Shown: positions 49,184 through 59,810, counted from the first letter of the stretch. The stretch: DNA of 64,000 nt from Lactobacillaceae bacterium (GCA_031271345.1 JAISVX010000003.1:62001-126000); one strand, 5' to 3'. The notes: generated by a model from the sequence alone, not told the origin. Translations and numbers: made by a program.

Positions 49184-50101
49184 CTACATAGTTTTTTCTA
49201 AAGTTCTTTTGACTGTATAATAAGCCGTTACCATTGCAATCATAGTATAAAACACTGGTATTGAAGCAATCGCCGCCCACGAATATTCGGTTAAATGGGC
49301 TTCGCTTATTATTCCTCCTTCTATGGCTTCGGATAGTTTTGAAATCATAAATATAGTCGGAATGGCAAAAGCAACGCCGAGAGCGCCGCCAATAAAGGCG
49401 ATTACGCCGGTTCTTCTAGAAAACTGCTTGGCGATGTAAGTGTCTTTTGCTCCCATAATATGCAGAATATTTATTACGTATCTGTGAAGTCCGAGGCTGG
49501 TCTGGGTGGCGTATACGATGGCGCCGGAGGTGATTGCAAAAACCAATGACAAAGCCACAAGCGCAAGGTTTCTTAAGCCGTCGGCAAAACCAATGAGCTT
49601 GGACAGCCACAGCTTATGGCTGTCAAGAGATGCCTGGGAAGAAATTTCTGATATTTTCTCGGACAAACCCATAAAATCTATTTTGGCATTTTTATTAAGC
49701 TTTACATCAAGAAGTCGTGGTATCGGAAGCTGATTCAAGTCAACGCTGTCTCCGAGCCATGGCTGCAAAAGTTTTTGGAGTTGTTTTTCTTCAAGAGGTT
49801 TAACATCCTCAACGCCTTCGACGTTTAAAAGATATTCCATAGTTTTATTTTGATGAACCAGGGTTTCTTCCAGAGCTTTGCCCTGGTCGATGTTGTTTAC
49901 GGGCATAATTTGCACCGTTAATGCGCCGAGTATGCTGTCGCTCCAGTTTGAAAGCATAGAATTAATGGCGAGAACTCCGGCGAGAGTGATGGCGAAAAGG
50001 AAAACGGCAATAGAAATCATTACCTCAAGAAACAATCCTGAACTGTCGCCTTTTAATGAGATTTCGTTTTTATTTCTCTTTTTTGACTTAGTCTTTTTCA
50101 T
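49184..50101 (-). CDS. ftsX: Cell division protein FtsX
   Basis: About 305 residues. One membrane helix (LFLEVMISIAVFLFAITLAGVLA), a periplasmic loop with VEGVEDVKPLEEKQLQKLLQPW, then three helices (LALVALSLVFAITSGAIVYATQ..., GVIAFIGGALGVAFAIPTIF..., AAIASIPVFYTMIAMVTAYYTV) and the ILHIMGAKDTYIAKQF segment near the middle. Together with FtsE it regulates septal cell-wall hydrolases. I place the start at 50101 after GGAAAAAG; a longer frame starts at 50125. It overlaps ftsE by 14 bases. Confidence 0.92.
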   Translation of the reverse strand: MKKTKSKKRNKNEISLKGDSSGLFLEVMISIAVFLFAITLAGVLAINSMLSNWSDSILGALTVQIMPVNNIDQGKALEETLVHQNKTMEYLLNVEGVEDVKPLEEKQLQKLLQPWLGDSVDLNQLPIPRLLDVKLNKNAKIDFMGLSEKISEISSQASLDSHKLWLSKLIGFADGLRNLALVALSLVFAITSGAIVYATQTSLGLHRYVINILHIMGAKDTYIAKQFSRRTGVIAFIGGALGVAFAIPTIFMISKLSEAIEGGIISEAHLTEYSWAAIASIPVFYTMIAMVTAYYTVKRTLEKTM

Positions 50102-50819
50102 CTTCTTTTTCCAAACCTGTGTCATCTTTAGGATAATATATTCTCAAGCCTTTATTTTGCAAATGGAGGCGGGGATAATTAAACTCGGAAATCAGTTTTT
50201 CGCTGTGCGTTGCAATAACCACCGTAGTTCCAAGCTTGTTTAGCTCGACAAAAAGGTTCATCAGCTTAAACGCAATATCATTGTCTACGTTTCCGGTCGG
50301 CTCGTCGGCAAGCAAAAGCTCTGGTCGGTTTATTACGGCTCTTGCAATCGCGACTCTCTGCTGCTCGCCGCCTGATAACGTGCTGGTAATGGAGTTTATG
50401 TTTCTGCTTAAGCCAACCCATTCCAGCATTTCGTTAACGCGCTGCTTAACTTCTCTCTCATCCATGCCGCTGATTCTGAGAGGCAGAGCGACGTTGTCAA
50501 AAGCGGTTAAGTGGTCGATTAGTCGGAAGTCTTGAAAAACAACGCCGATTTTGCGGCGCAGCATGGCAAGGTTGTCTCTATTTGCAAAATTTACATTCTG
50601 TCCGAAAACGCTTACGCTTCCCCTTGTAGGTTTTTGCGCAAGATACATCATACTGAGCAAAGAGGTTTTACCGGCGCCGCTTTTTCCTGTCAGGAAGTGA
50701 AAAGAGCCTTTTTTCAGCGACATTTTTATATCGCTTAAAATTTCTGGTCCCTTATCGTATCTCAGCCCAACATTTTGCATAAAAATAACTGAATTCAATT
50801 TGTTGGTAATCTTTTGCAA
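50088..50819 (-). CDS. ftsE: Cell division ATP-binding protein FtsE
   Basis: 243 residues. Walker A GKSGAGKTSLL, signature LSGGEQQRVAIAR, Walker B LLLADEPTGNVD, and H-loop ATHSEKL. Homology to FtsE begins near SVIFMQNVGLRYDKGPEIL, upstream of the first ATG (50780), so translation most likely starts at TTG 50819, which has TAGGAG nine bases before it. ABC ATPase partner of FtsX. Transcribed divergently from the MJ0042/DUF3426 gene. Confidence 0.95.
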   Translation of the reverse strand: MQKITNKLNSVIFMQNVGLRYDKGPEILSDIKMSLKKGSFHFLTGKSGAGKTSLLSMMYLAQKPTRGSVSVFGQNVNFANRDNLAMLRRKIGVVFQDFRLIDHLTAFDNVALPLRISGMDEREVKQRVNEMLEWVGLSRNINSITSTLSGGEQQRVAIARAVINRPELLLADEPTGNVDNDIAFKLMNLFVELNKLGTTVVIATHSEKLISEFNYPRLHLQNKGLRIYYPKDDTGLEKEDEKD

Positions 50820-50983
50820 TGTATTTGCTCCTAAAATTTTTTATACGTATATATAACAGCATTTAAATCATCTGCACAAGTCTAATATTAAGCTTATTAT
50901 ACTTAATAAATTAATTTTTTCTTTGATAAAATAATTTTTATCCATATAGTATCTATAAGTGACTCTAAATAAAAGAGGTTGAT

Positions 50984-51766
50984 ATGATAATTACTTGTCC
51001 AAAGTGCAAAACTAGTTATGAAGTAGATGATAAACTAATCACTGCTGAGGGTAAAAAGGTACACTGCTTTAACTGCGGCGAAATTTGGGTCGAGTATAAA
51101 AAGAATGAAGCTCTTTCCAAAGAAAAAACAAAAAAGCTCACGGTCAGGACAGAAGAGACTGTTGTCGAGAACGAAGAGCCGATTATTGACCCTGCGGTGT
51201 TTAAAGACGAAATAAAAAGAACCAAAAAAGAAAAAGACTTTGATGCGGACAATATTGATGAAATATTCTCCAGCTTTTCCGTAAGAAAAGAGAGAGATTT
51301 TGACAATTATAAACCGGCACCCAAAAAATGTGATTGCGGCAGGTTTGCCAATGTTCTTTTATTTTTGCTGTCTTTATTGGTTGTTGTGGCTTTTTGTCTT
51401 TATTATCTGCGATATGAGATAACAAAAAACTATCCGGCTGCCAAACCGATATATGAAAAACTTGGAATTGAAGCTTCGTATTTTGGACAGGGACTGGTTT
51501 TTGAAGATGTGACGAAGCTGGAATACGACGATGGTTTTTATCCTCAAATGATTGTTACGGGTTTTATAACCAACAAAAATAAAGCGCGCTCAGCAATACC
51601 GACGATTAGTGTGAAATTCTTTGATGACAACGACCTTCTCATCGAGGATATATGGTATAATACAAGAGTTGGCGCGTTGAGTTATAATGAGTCCGTTCAA
51701 TTTGACGTATCTCTTGACAAGCCTGACGTTCCGATAAAATATGTTATTGTGACATTTGTTAAATAA
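50984..51766 (+). CDS. MJ0042 zinc-finger / DUF3426 membrane protein
   Basis: 260 residues. The N-terminal zinc ribbon has Cys5, Cys8, Cys28, Cys31. An acidic/basic linker follows, then a membrane helix about 117-137 (ANVLLFLLSLLVVVAFCLYYL) and a DUF3426 periplasmic beta domain (IVTGFITNKNKARSAIPTISV...). Similar genes lie next to ftsEX in many alphaproteobacteria, with suspected roles in envelope or division regulation. Gene ends at a terminator. Confidence 0.88.
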   Translation: MIITCPKCKTSYEVDDKLITAEGKKVHCFNCGEIWVEYKKNEALSKEKTKKLTVRTEETVVENEEPIIDPAVFKDEIKRTKKEKDFDADNIDEIFSSFSVRKERDFDNYKPAPKKCDCGRFANVLLFLLSLLVVVAFCLYYLRYEITKNYPAAKPIYEKLGIEASYFGQGLVFEDVTKLEYDDGFYPQMIVTGFITNKNKARSAIPTISVKFFDDNDLLIEDIWYNTRVGALSYNESVQFDVSLDKPDVPIKYVIVTFVK

Positions 51767-51772
51767 AAAAAT

Positions 51773-51804
51773 AAAAAGGGCTAATTGTTAAATTAGCCCT
51801 TTCT
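51773..51804. terminator. Terminator between convergent genes
   Basis: AAAGGGCTAATT / AATTAGCCCTTT with GTTA loop, 8 bases past the DUF3426 gene stop and just past argS on the other strand. Confidence 0.88.
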
Positions 51805-51806
51805 GT

Positions 51807-53525
51807 TTATGCTTTCAGCATAACCTCTGGAGATTTAATTCCCAAAAGATATAAAAGCAGAACCAAAATATCTCTCACAAGTTTTGCAAGTCTTAGCCTT
51901 GAAGACATAACTTTCTCATTATTTTCGTTTAAGATTGGAGAAGTTGAGTAAAAAGAGCTGAAAGTCTGAGCCAGCGTATATGCATAATCGGAAATTATGC
52001 TTGGTTCAAACTCTTCGTCAGCTCTGTTGACCACATTGTTTAGCTGCAGTATTTTCAGAGCTAATTCCCTTTCTTCATTATTGGTTATTATAACGCCGCC
52101 GAAATCAATGTCAGCGTCTTTGGCTTTTCTAAGTATGGAGTTTATGCGCGCTACGGCATATTGGATATATGGACCGGTTTTTCCCTCAAATTTGGCGAAA
52201 TCATCAACTTCGAAAATATATCCGGATGCAATATTGTTTTTCAAATCCTGAAATTTTATTGCTCCGATTGCAATTTCATCAATAAGGTTGTCAATATATT
52301 CCTGATTATATTCGGCATTGGCTTTGGGCATGGATTCACGCACTTTTTCTTTTGAAAGCTCAATCAAACTTTCCAGGGTCATTACTCCGCCATCGCGTGT
52401 TTTGAAAGGTTTGCCGTCTGAGCCGTTAACCGTTCCAAAGCCAATGTGTTTAAGTTTTACGCCGGGCGCGATTCCAAGTTTTTCAGCAGCTTCGAAGACC
52501 TGCTCAAAATGAAACTCCTGTCGTTTATCGGTAAAATATATAATCTCATCGGCTTTAAGGTCGCGGACTCTTAGCAAAATTGTCGCAATATCTGTTGTAT
52601 GATAGGTAAAACCGCCGTCGCTTTTTTCTAAAATAACGGGAGGTTTCGGTTTGTTTCCTTCGTCAAGCCTGATGATGTTCGCGCCGCCGTCAATTTCTGA
52701 AATGCCTTTTTCTTTAGCAATTTTAACTATTTCGGAAGACGCGTCATGCGCATCGCTTTCGCCCCACCAAAGATTGAAGTTAACGTCAAGGTTTTCATAA
52801 TTTTTCTTAACGTCCTCAATGGAAACATCTCTTATATATTTCCATATTTTGCGGTACTCAGGGTCGCCGTCCTGCATTTTTGCCGTAATTATGCGGGCGG
52901 TTTCTTTGGCTTTTTCATCTTCTTTGCATCTTATGTTGGCTTTTTTGTAAAGCTCTGTAATTTCTTCGACGTTAAGCGAGAAAGCATCGCATTTTTCATT
53001 GATAATTTCAGCGATAATCATACCGATAGGCGTTCCCCAGTCTCCAAAATGCACATCGGAAACAACCTTGTTTCCAGCAAAGGTTTCAATTCTCTGCACG
53101 GCTTCTCCGATAACGCCCGAACGCAGATGTCCGACGTGCATGGCTTTTGCAACGTTGGGACCGCCAAAGTCAAGAACCACGGTTTTTGAAGCTTTTTTCT
53201 CAATGCCGAATCTTTCGTCTTGAGATATTTTATCAATTACGGATGTTATAAATTCGTTTTTAAGAGAAATGTTTATAAACCCTGGACCATCAACTGATAC
53301 TTTTTCAATGTCGTTGTCTTTTTCTAACTCCGCGGCGATTGATGACGCGATTTCCCGAGGGTTCTTTTTTAATTCTTTTGACAATGCCAAAGCGCCGTTG
53401 CATTGAAAATCGCTTAAATCTGGTCTGTCAGATATTTTAACCGCTGCAAACTGAGAGTTGATTCCCAGTTTATCAAAAATATTTTTGAATTTATTGTTTA
53501 TTATTTTTTCTATCGATAGCTCCAT
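51807..53525 (-). CDS. argS: Arginyl-tRNA synthetase
   Basis: 572 residues, normal length. FGGPNVAKAMHVGHLRSGVIG holds the class I signature (HVGH variant); the N-terminal Add1 domain starts NNKFKNIFDKLGI; KFEGKTGPYIQYAVARI and the C-terminal DALR region (SRLRLAKLVRDILVLLLYLLGI) are present. No KMSK motif, as in most ArgS. It charges tRNA-Arg. The upstream neighbour on the same strand is a small lipoprotein 10 bases away. Confidence 0.97.
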   Translation of the reverse strand: MELSIEKIINNKFKNIFDKLGINSQFAAVKISDRPDLSDFQCNGALALSKELKKNPREIASSIAAELEKDNDIEKVSVDGPGFINISLKNEFITSVIDKISQDERFGIEKKASKTVVLDFGGPNVAKAMHVGHLRSGVIGEAVQRIETFAGNKVVSDVHFGDWGTPIGMIIAEIINEKCDAFSLNVEEITELYKKANIRCKEDEKAKETARIITAKMQDGDPEYRKIWKYIRDVSIEDVKKNYENLDVNFNLWWGESDAHDASSEIVKIAKEKGISEIDGGANIIRLDEGNKPKPPVILEKSDGGFTYHTTDIATILLRVRDLKADEIIYFTDKRQEFHFEQVFEAAEKLGIAPGVKLKHIGFGTVNGSDGKPFKTRDGGVMTLESLIELSKEKVRESMPKANAEYNQEYIDNLIDEIAIGAIKFQDLKNNIASGYIFEVDDFAKFEGKTGPYIQYAVARINSILRKAKDADIDFGGVIITNNEERELALKILQLNNVVNRADEEFEPSIISDYAYTLAQTFSSFYSTSPILNENNEKVMSSRLRLAKLVRDILVLLLYLLGIKSPEVMLKA

Positions 53526-53535
53526 AATCTTCCTC

Positions 53536-53871
53536 TTAATCGTTTACGCATTTAAAATACAGATGGTTTGGTATTAAAACTCTGCAGGTAAAAATGCTTT
53601 TATCAACAATTTCCGCCCTTGTTCCCGTTTTATGTTTTATGCACTCTTCATCTGCCATCTGCTGTATTGTTTCTATATTTGTCGTCCATTTGTTATAACA
53701 CACGGCAGGCTCATCTGGAGTTGAGCGTCCGACATAAAGCTTCGACATGTCGGAGACCCCTGCTTCGCGCCGTCTGTCTACAAAAGGCTCAAACATTGAG
53801 CATGCGCCGAGTACGCCTAAAGTTGATATTAGTAAAAGCGTTTTTATTCTGGACAATTTATAAAACTCCAA
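53536..53871 (-). CDS. Small lipoprotein of unknown function
   Basis: 111 residues. The signal LLLISTLGVLGAC gives a lipobox LGAC with Cys24, then a mature part with four more Cys (54CYNKW..., EECIKH, FTCRV, FKCVND) that could form disulfides. It precedes argS on the same strand. No family recognised. Confidence 0.75.
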   Translation of the reverse strand: MEFYKLSRIKTLLLISTLGVLGACSMFEPFVDRRREAGVSDMSKLYVGRSTPDEPAVCYNKWTTNIETIQQMADEECIKHKTGTRAEIVDKSIFTCRVLIPNHLYFKCVND

Positions 53872-53926
53872 TTATATAATGTTTTGTTCTACTATGTTAT
53901 AAATGTTATATATGAAGAAGAATAAA

Positions 53927-54535
53927 ATGCAAATTCAAAATGAATATATTGGTGATGATAAATTCAAAAAAATGTTGGAGCATTACCTTTGCCCAACTCC
54001 TCTTGAGGTTATTAAGATGAAGTTTATCGGCGCGATGTGCAGTCCGAATATGGCTATTCGTCCAGCCGATGTTATATCTTCATTTTGGGAACAGGGAAAA
54101 GAGCCGAGGCTGGAAACAAAAGAAGAGGCGGATTTGTTTTTCAAATTCTTCATGGGGCTTTGGGACGAGCTTTTTGAAAAAGTTAAAGCCAACAAGGTAG
54201 AATTATCAAAGTTTAAAACCAAAGATAAGAACCAGCTCATGGCATTATGCAATGCCCGCTTTGAGGAGGTTGAACTTGGATATGTCGAAGGTTTTTGGGG
54301 AGGAAAAGAGGACCTTAATATTCCCGCGTATCTGGCGGAAATGGTGGATTCTTTAACAGAGCTTGCCGGAGTTTACAAATTGTTTGCCAAAAAGCTTGAG
54401 GGTTTGGATAAGGCTCCGAATGATGTTTTAGAAAAACTGATTTACACGGATAAAATGGTTGTTAAGGCTATTAACTTTATAATAGAAAACCATCTTTTGC
54501 CAAGAATCAACGATGTTGCAAGGACTTTAAATTAA
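53927..54535 (+). CDS. Conserved hypothetical, all-helical protein
   Basis: About 202 residues if translation begins at the ATG at 53927, which follows GAAGAAG; in-frame ATGs at 53903 and 53912 are alternatives. No signal peptide or membrane span. Features: HYLCPTPLEVIKMKFIGAMCSPNMAIRPADVI, and ELGYVEGFWGGKEDLNIPAYLAEMVDSL. It looks helical and cytosolic. I do not recognise the family. Confidence 0.7.
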   Translation: MQIQNEYIGDDKFKKMLEHYLCPTPLEVIKMKFIGAMCSPNMAIRPADVISSFWEQGKEPRLETKEEADLFFKFFMGLWDELFEKVKANKVELSKFKTKDKNQLMALCNARFEEVELGYVEGFWGGKEDLNIPAYLAEMVDSLTELAGVYKLFAKKLEGLDKAPNDVLEKLIYTDKMVVKAINFIIENHLLPRINDVARTLN

Positions 54536-54559
54536 TCGCTCTTTATACGTTTTTTTATA

Positions 54560-54582
54560 ATCACTTTAGCTTATAAAGTGAT
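54560..54582. promoter_or_regulatory. Inverted repeat ahead of the nitroreductase gene
   Basis: ATCACTTTA and its exact reverse complement TAAAGTGAT flank five bases, 32 bases before the nitroreductase ATG. Could be an operator or an mRNA hairpin. Confidence 0.4.
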
Positions 54583-54614
54583 ATATCAGCATAAAGGAGC
54601 AAAGGAGAAAAAAT

Positions 54615-55151
54615 ATGGATTTAATGGAAGGTTTATTTACACGCCGTTCAGTGCGTAAATATGACCCGGATAAAACAATTAGCAAAGAAACTCTTACGGA
54701 GATATTAAAAGCCGCGCAATATGCGCCGACGGCTCATAATAAACAGCCTTGGGAGTTTTTGGTTGTTGATGATAAAGAAGTTATGGCTCATCTGCGCTCA
54801 ATACAGCGCTGGACATCTTTTGCAAAAGATGCCGACAAGGTGGTTTTCGTTTGCGGAGATGTCGACCAGTCTTTTAGCCGCGTTAAGGAAGATGAAACAT
54901 GGAGCTTTGTTGACGTTGACTGCGCTTTGGCAACCCAGAACCTCCTGCTTGCGGCTCACGCCAAAGGCATCGGCACATGCTATTGCGGCTGCGCGCCTAT
55001 GCAGAAAGTTGTCGATACTCTTAAAGAATATTTAAATTTGCCGAAGAATGTCCGTCCTTTCGCCATTGTAACAATGGGATACCCGGCGGAAGTTCCGCCT
55101 GAGCCGATGGGAAGATATAAAGAAGAAAAAATCCATTGGGGAAAATGGTAA
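54615..55151 (+). CDS. Nitroreductase-family FMN protein
   Basis: 178 residues. FTRRSVRKYDPDKTISKETL (FMN-binding Arg pair), AAQYAPTAHNKQPWEFLVV, and GIGTCYCGCAPM plus FAIVTMGYPAEVPPEPMGRYKEEKIHW near the end are typical of small homodimeric nitroreductases. It reduces nitro or quinone substrates with NAD(P)H. Good ribosome site AAGGAG. An inverted repeat lies upstream; a short palindrome GAGTTATAATAACTC after the stop is at best a weak terminator. Confidence 0.88.
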   Translation: MDLMEGLFTRRSVRKYDPDKTISKETLTEILKAAQYAPTAHNKQPWEFLVVDDKEVMAHLRSIQRWTSFAKDADKVVFVCGDVDQSFSRVKEDETWSFVDVDCALATQNLLLAAHAKGIGTCYCGCAPMQKVVDTLKEYLNLPKNVRPFAIVTMGYPAEVPPEPMGRYKEEKIHWGKW

Positions 55152-55241
55152 AAGTCAATACGAGTTATAATAACTCTAATTTTTTCTTGAAAAACTCTCA
55201 TTAAGTGTTAAATTAAGTGCGAATTTAATTAAAACTTTTAA

Positions 55242-56264
<1,023 letters not shown>

Positions 56265-56277
56265 TCTTTCTAAACCT

Positions 56278-56316
56278 GAACCCTCTTTATCTTAAAGGGG
56301 GTTCTGTTTTTTATTG
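56278..56316 (+). terminator. Hairpin between gap and pgk
   Basis: GAACCCTCTTTA / TAAAGGGGGTTC stem, TCT loop, T6 tail; may attenuate transcription into pgk rather than stop it fully. Confidence 0.7.
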
Positions 56317-56332
56317 ATAGGATAATAAATAA

Positions 56333-57544
56333 ATGAGTAAATTTAAAACTATTGAAGATTTGGGTAATTTGAACGGCAAAGTCGTTATGCTCCGTGCGGA
56401 CTTAAACGTTCCAGTTGATGAAAATTTTAAGGTCACCAACACAGCCCGTATTGACCGCACGGTTCCAACTATTAAAGAATTGATGTCAAAGGGGGCGAAA
56501 GTCGTCGTTATCTCTCACTTCGGTCGTCCAAAAGGCAAAAGAACCGAGGCAGACAGCTTGAAGCATATTGTTGGGGATTTGGAAAAATCTCTTGGCAGAA
56601 AGGTTGTTTTTGTTGATGACTGCATTGGTCCGAAAGTTAAAGAGGCAATTTCTAAAATGGGCAAAGATGAAGTTTTGCTTTTGGAAAATCTTCGTTTTTA
56701 TGCGGAAGAAGAGCAGGGCGGTGAAAATTTTGCCAAAGAGCTTGTCGCGCCTGTAGACGCGTATGTTTCCGACGCTTTTTCAACGGCTCACCGCGCTCAC
56801 GCTTCCATGGTTGCCGCGGTTAAATTAAGACCGTCTTCAATGGGAAGATTGATGGAAGAAGAAGTAAATGCTTTGGATAATGCTTTGTCCAACCCAAAAC
56901 GTCCTTTAATGGCTATTGTCGGCGGCTCAAAAGTTTCGACAAAGCTGGATTTATTGAATAATCTGGTTAAAAAGGTTGATAAGCTGGTAATTTCCGGTGG
57001 TATGGCGCACACGTTCATGTATGCAAACGGCGTTACGACAGTCAATGAGAAAAACTCTCTTGTGCAGTTGGATATGATTGATACTTCGAAACAGATTATG
57101 GCGACTGCGAAAGCCAATAACTGCGAGATTATTCTGCCGTTGGACGTTGTTGTTTCGAAAGAGTTTAAAGCCGGGGCGGAACACAAAACCGTAGGTCTAA
57201 ATGAAATTCCTGCGGACGGATGGATTCTAATGGATGTCGGCGCAAAAACCATTTCTGAAATTAATGCGAAGTTAGACGAATGCAAAACTCTTGTGTGGAA
57301 CGGTCCGTTAGGAGTCTTTGAGCTTCCGCCGTTTGATACGGCGACAAACGAAGTTGCAAAACATACCGCAAGACTTACGGAAGCGGGCTGGCTGATGTCT
57401 GTCGGCGGCGGCGGCGATACGGTTTCCGCTTTGGAGCATGCTGGCGTAGCGGAGAAAATGACTTATGTTTCAACGGCGGGCGGTGCTTTCCTTGAATGGA
57501 TGGAAGGAAAAGAACTTCCTGGCGTCGCGGTTTTAAAAAAATAG
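56333..57544 (+). CDS. pgk: Phosphoglycerate kinase
   Basis: 403 residues. VVMLRADLNVPVD, VVISHFGRPKG, LLLENLRFYAEEEQG, AHRAHASMV, AIVGGSKVSTKLDLL and the C-terminal GGGDTVSAL are the standard pattern. It makes ATP from 1,3-bisphosphoglycerate. Preceded by the gap terminator; followed by its own. Confidence 0.97.
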   Translation: MSKFKTIEDLGNLNGKVVMLRADLNVPVDENFKVTNTARIDRTVPTIKELMSKGAKVVVISHFGRPKGKRTEADSLKHIVGDLEKSLGRKVVFVDDCIGPKVKEAISKMGKDEVLLLENLRFYAEEEQGGENFAKELVAPVDAYVSDAFSTAHRAHASMVAAVKLRPSSMGRLMEEEVNALDNALSNPKRPLMAIVGGSKVSTKLDLLNNLVKKVDKLVISGGMAHTFMYANGVTTVNEKNSLVQLDMIDTSKQIMATAKANNCEIILPLDVVVSKEFKAGAEHKTVGLNEIPADGWILMDVGAKTISEINAKLDECKTLVWNGPLGVFELPPFDTATNEVAKHTARLTEAGWLMSVGGGGDTVSALEHAGVAEKMTYVSTAGGAFLEWMEGKELPGVAVLKK

Positions 57545-57594
57545 GCTGAACAAGCATATTTGAAGAAATAATAAAATATTGTCTATTGCGGCAA

Positions 57595-57627
57595 AGAGCA
57601 GAAATTCGTTTCTGCTCTATTGTTTTG
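57595..57627 (+). terminator. Terminator after pgk
   Basis: AGAGCAGAAA / TTTCTGCTCT, loop TTCG, then ATTGTTTT. Confidence 0.85.
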
Positions 57628-57728
57628 ACAAATGTTTTAATTTTTTTGACAAAAAATGTTGTGCTTTTATACAAAATATGTTATGAATATCATAAGAGTA
57701 ATTAAAAGATTTATAAAAGGTGGTTGTC

Positions 57729-59762
57729 ATGGCTGATAATTTCGATTCAAATCCTCCCAGAACAGTTGAGTTTTCTAGCTTTCCTGATTATGCTGGCTTA
57801 TCGGAAAAATATAAACCGGAAAATTTGGAAAAGCTTTATAAAGAGCAGAATAATAATACGACAATTGATGAATTTTTATCTCAGCATGCAAAAGGCGCTG
57901 AAGATTTGGCGGCAAAAAAACAGCTTTTCTATAAGTTGTATGCTATGCAGCAGGAAGAAAAAGAAGATCCAAGCAGAAACGATATATCAACAACTATCGG
58001 TTTTGGCGGAAATGATGAGCTTTGCTTGGTTATGAGATGTAAAAACGAATATATGGGAGACTTTGGTTTAGTCGTTAGAGACGGCAAATTAACATTCTCA
58101 GCCGCGGATTTAACTTCAGAGCAGGTTCAAGCAGCATATTACTTTTTGTATATGAGGGGGCTTGCTTCCAGTTTGGTAATTCCAGAAAACCTGGCTCCAG
58201 AACTTAAGACCAATCTTGCCTCTGCTGAAACAGCTCTTGGAGAGTTTAATAACAATAACAGAGTTGAGGAAGAAAACCTTCCTGGCGGCACATGTACTGG
58301 AGAAGGCATACTCAATAAAGAAGGTATAACAGGCAACGAATTTGATGATTGGCTGGTCAATGCGTGGAATGAGGCGGAAGCCAGAAAAAAACAAGAAGCG
58401 GAGCTTGCGGCGCATAAAAAAGCTTCTAAAAGATTTGGTCTGAAAGAAGCTAATGCGGAGCTGGAAGAGTGGGGTGATGTTCAGGGTGAGGTTAGAGGTT
58501 TGAACTATTTCCATATCAGGGAAAAAGGCGGCTGGCACGTTTGGGCTGCATATAAAGAAATGAACATCAATAATGTTTTCGACGAAGTTAAAAAAGATAA
58601 AGACGGAAACCTGAGAGCGCAATTCAGATATAAAATTTATGTAAGAGAAAAGAACGGTCAGCTCCAAATCGGTTATGCGGTGCCTCCCGGAGGAAAGTTA
58701 GAAAAAGACCAAGCGGAGGTTATGTGTAAGATTGCGTCAAAAGCAGGATATTCGGGTATTCATTTCCATGGTACTCAAGAGCTTGACTACTACACAATAA
58801 GAAAAGCCTGCGCGAAAGAACTTTTAATACCAAAAGGCATCAGTTTGAAGCCGGACGGCGCGTTAGCAATGATTGAAGCTGCCAGAGGATACCATCCTCA
58901 GGGTAAGAAAGTCGCTAACTTTGAAAGAATGCTTGTCGAGCAGATTAAAGACAATGCGCAAGCGGCCGGCAGAGAGATGAACGATAGTGAAAAGAAGCTT
59001 TATGAAGACGTTTATGTAAGGTCAAACCTTGCAAACTTCAGACCGTTGTACGCAGGCGCTCTAAAAGGAAAACTTGAAGAACTGTCTAAAGACGGCGTCA
59101 AAGCGGAAATCATTATCGGCGCGTCTAACTTTGTCGCAGATTTTTATATTGCGTATAGGGATGAAGTTGCGCGCGGAGTTAAAGATAAAGAAGGTCAGCA
59201 AAGTACGGTTCCAACTCTTATGAATGTGCTTACTTCAAGAGTTGTTGAAAACGTAAATGGCGAGAAAGTTGAGAGACCTCTTATGAAGCCGGAAGAAATT
59301 AAAACTCTTCAAAATTTGATTAATAATCTTCCTGATCATCAGAAGCATTTGAAAATCAACATAACTAAGGCAACAATGCCAAGCCTTGATCCTGTCCACA
59401 TGGATTTGATATATAAAGTTATGATTGACAGATATTCTGAGCAGGCAACCAGCCTTCTGAATGAAGCATATAAAAACGGCAGTGTCACAGATAGTGAGCA
59501 GAAAATTGCCGGCAATGCTTTACGAAGCGTTATGGGCAGGTTGAGCAAAGAGGTTGCGTCCGACTTTAGGGCTAACGTTGACTTGGATGGCATTAAGCCT
59601 CTGGCAAACCACAGCATTATTCTTCCTGCGATTGACAGTATTTCCAACCCATATTATGTTCCTTCAAAAGAGGCTAAGGAAATACGTACCGAAAGGATTA
59701 AGGAAAGAAACAAAGGCTTGAGCAACCCAAATCTTCCGGGAGGACACAGTCCTAGACAATAA
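57729..59762 (+). CDS. Large hypothetical soluble protein (677 aa)
   Basis: Start at the ATG after AAGGTGG; GTG 57720 is in frame but without a site. No signal peptide, no membrane span. It is mostly charged and helical with an N-terminal EFSSFPDYAGLSEKY, a central CNYFHIREKGGWHVW-like segment (GLNYFHIREKGGWHVWAAYKEM), a mixed alpha/beta region with GYSGIHFHGTQELDYYTIR, and a disordered C-terminus NPNLPGGHSPRQ. No known domain recognised. Strong isolation (terminators both sides) suggests its own control. Possibly a secreted effector or a cytosolic structural protein; not determinable. Confidence 0.75.
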   Translation: MADNFDSNPPRTVEFSSFPDYAGLSEKYKPENLEKLYKEQNNNTTIDEFLSQHAKGAEDLAAKKQLFYKLYAMQQEEKEDPSRNDISTTIGFGGNDELCLVMRCKNEYMGDFGLVVRDGKLTFSAADLTSEQVQAAYYFLYMRGLASSLVIPENLAPELKTNLASAETALGEFNNNNRVEEENLPGGTCTGEGILNKEGITGNEFDDWLVNAWNEAEARKKQEAELAAHKKASKRFGLKEANAELEEWGDVQGEVRGLNYFHIREKGGWHVWAAYKEMNINNVFDEVKKDKDGNLRAQFRYKIYVREKNGQLQIGYAVPPGGKLEKDQAEVMCKIASKAGYSGIHFHGTQELDYYTIRKACAKELLIPKGISLKPDGALAMIEAARGYHPQGKKVANFERMLVEQIKDNAQAAGREMNDSEKKLYEDVYVRSNLANFRPLYAGALKGKLEELSKDGVKAEIIIGASNFVADFYIAYRDEVARGVKDKEGQQSTVPTLMNVLTSRVVENVNGEKVERPLMKPEEIKTLQNLINNLPDHQKHLKINITKATMPSLDPVHMDLIYKVMIDRYSEQATSLLNEAYKNGSVTDSEQKIAGNALRSVMGRLSKEVASDFRANVDLDGIKPLANHSIILPAIDSISNPYYVPSKEAKEIRTERIKERNKGLSNPNLPGGHSPRQ

Positions 59763-59773
59763 TTGGCGAATAT

Positions 59774-59806
59774 AAAAAAAACTCCTCTAACGAGGAGTTT
59801 TTTTTA
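59774..59806. terminator. Terminator between convergent genes
   Basis: AAAAAACTCCTC / GAGGAGTTTTTT with TAAC loop and symmetric A/T tails; serves both the 677-aa gene and glgP. Confidence 0.9.
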
Positions 59807-59810
59807 TATC

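Noticed and set aside
55163-55186. GAGTTATAATAACTC palindrome after the nitroreductase gene as a terminator
   Set aside because: Only six A/T-rich pairs with a three-base loop; too weak to list as a terminator.
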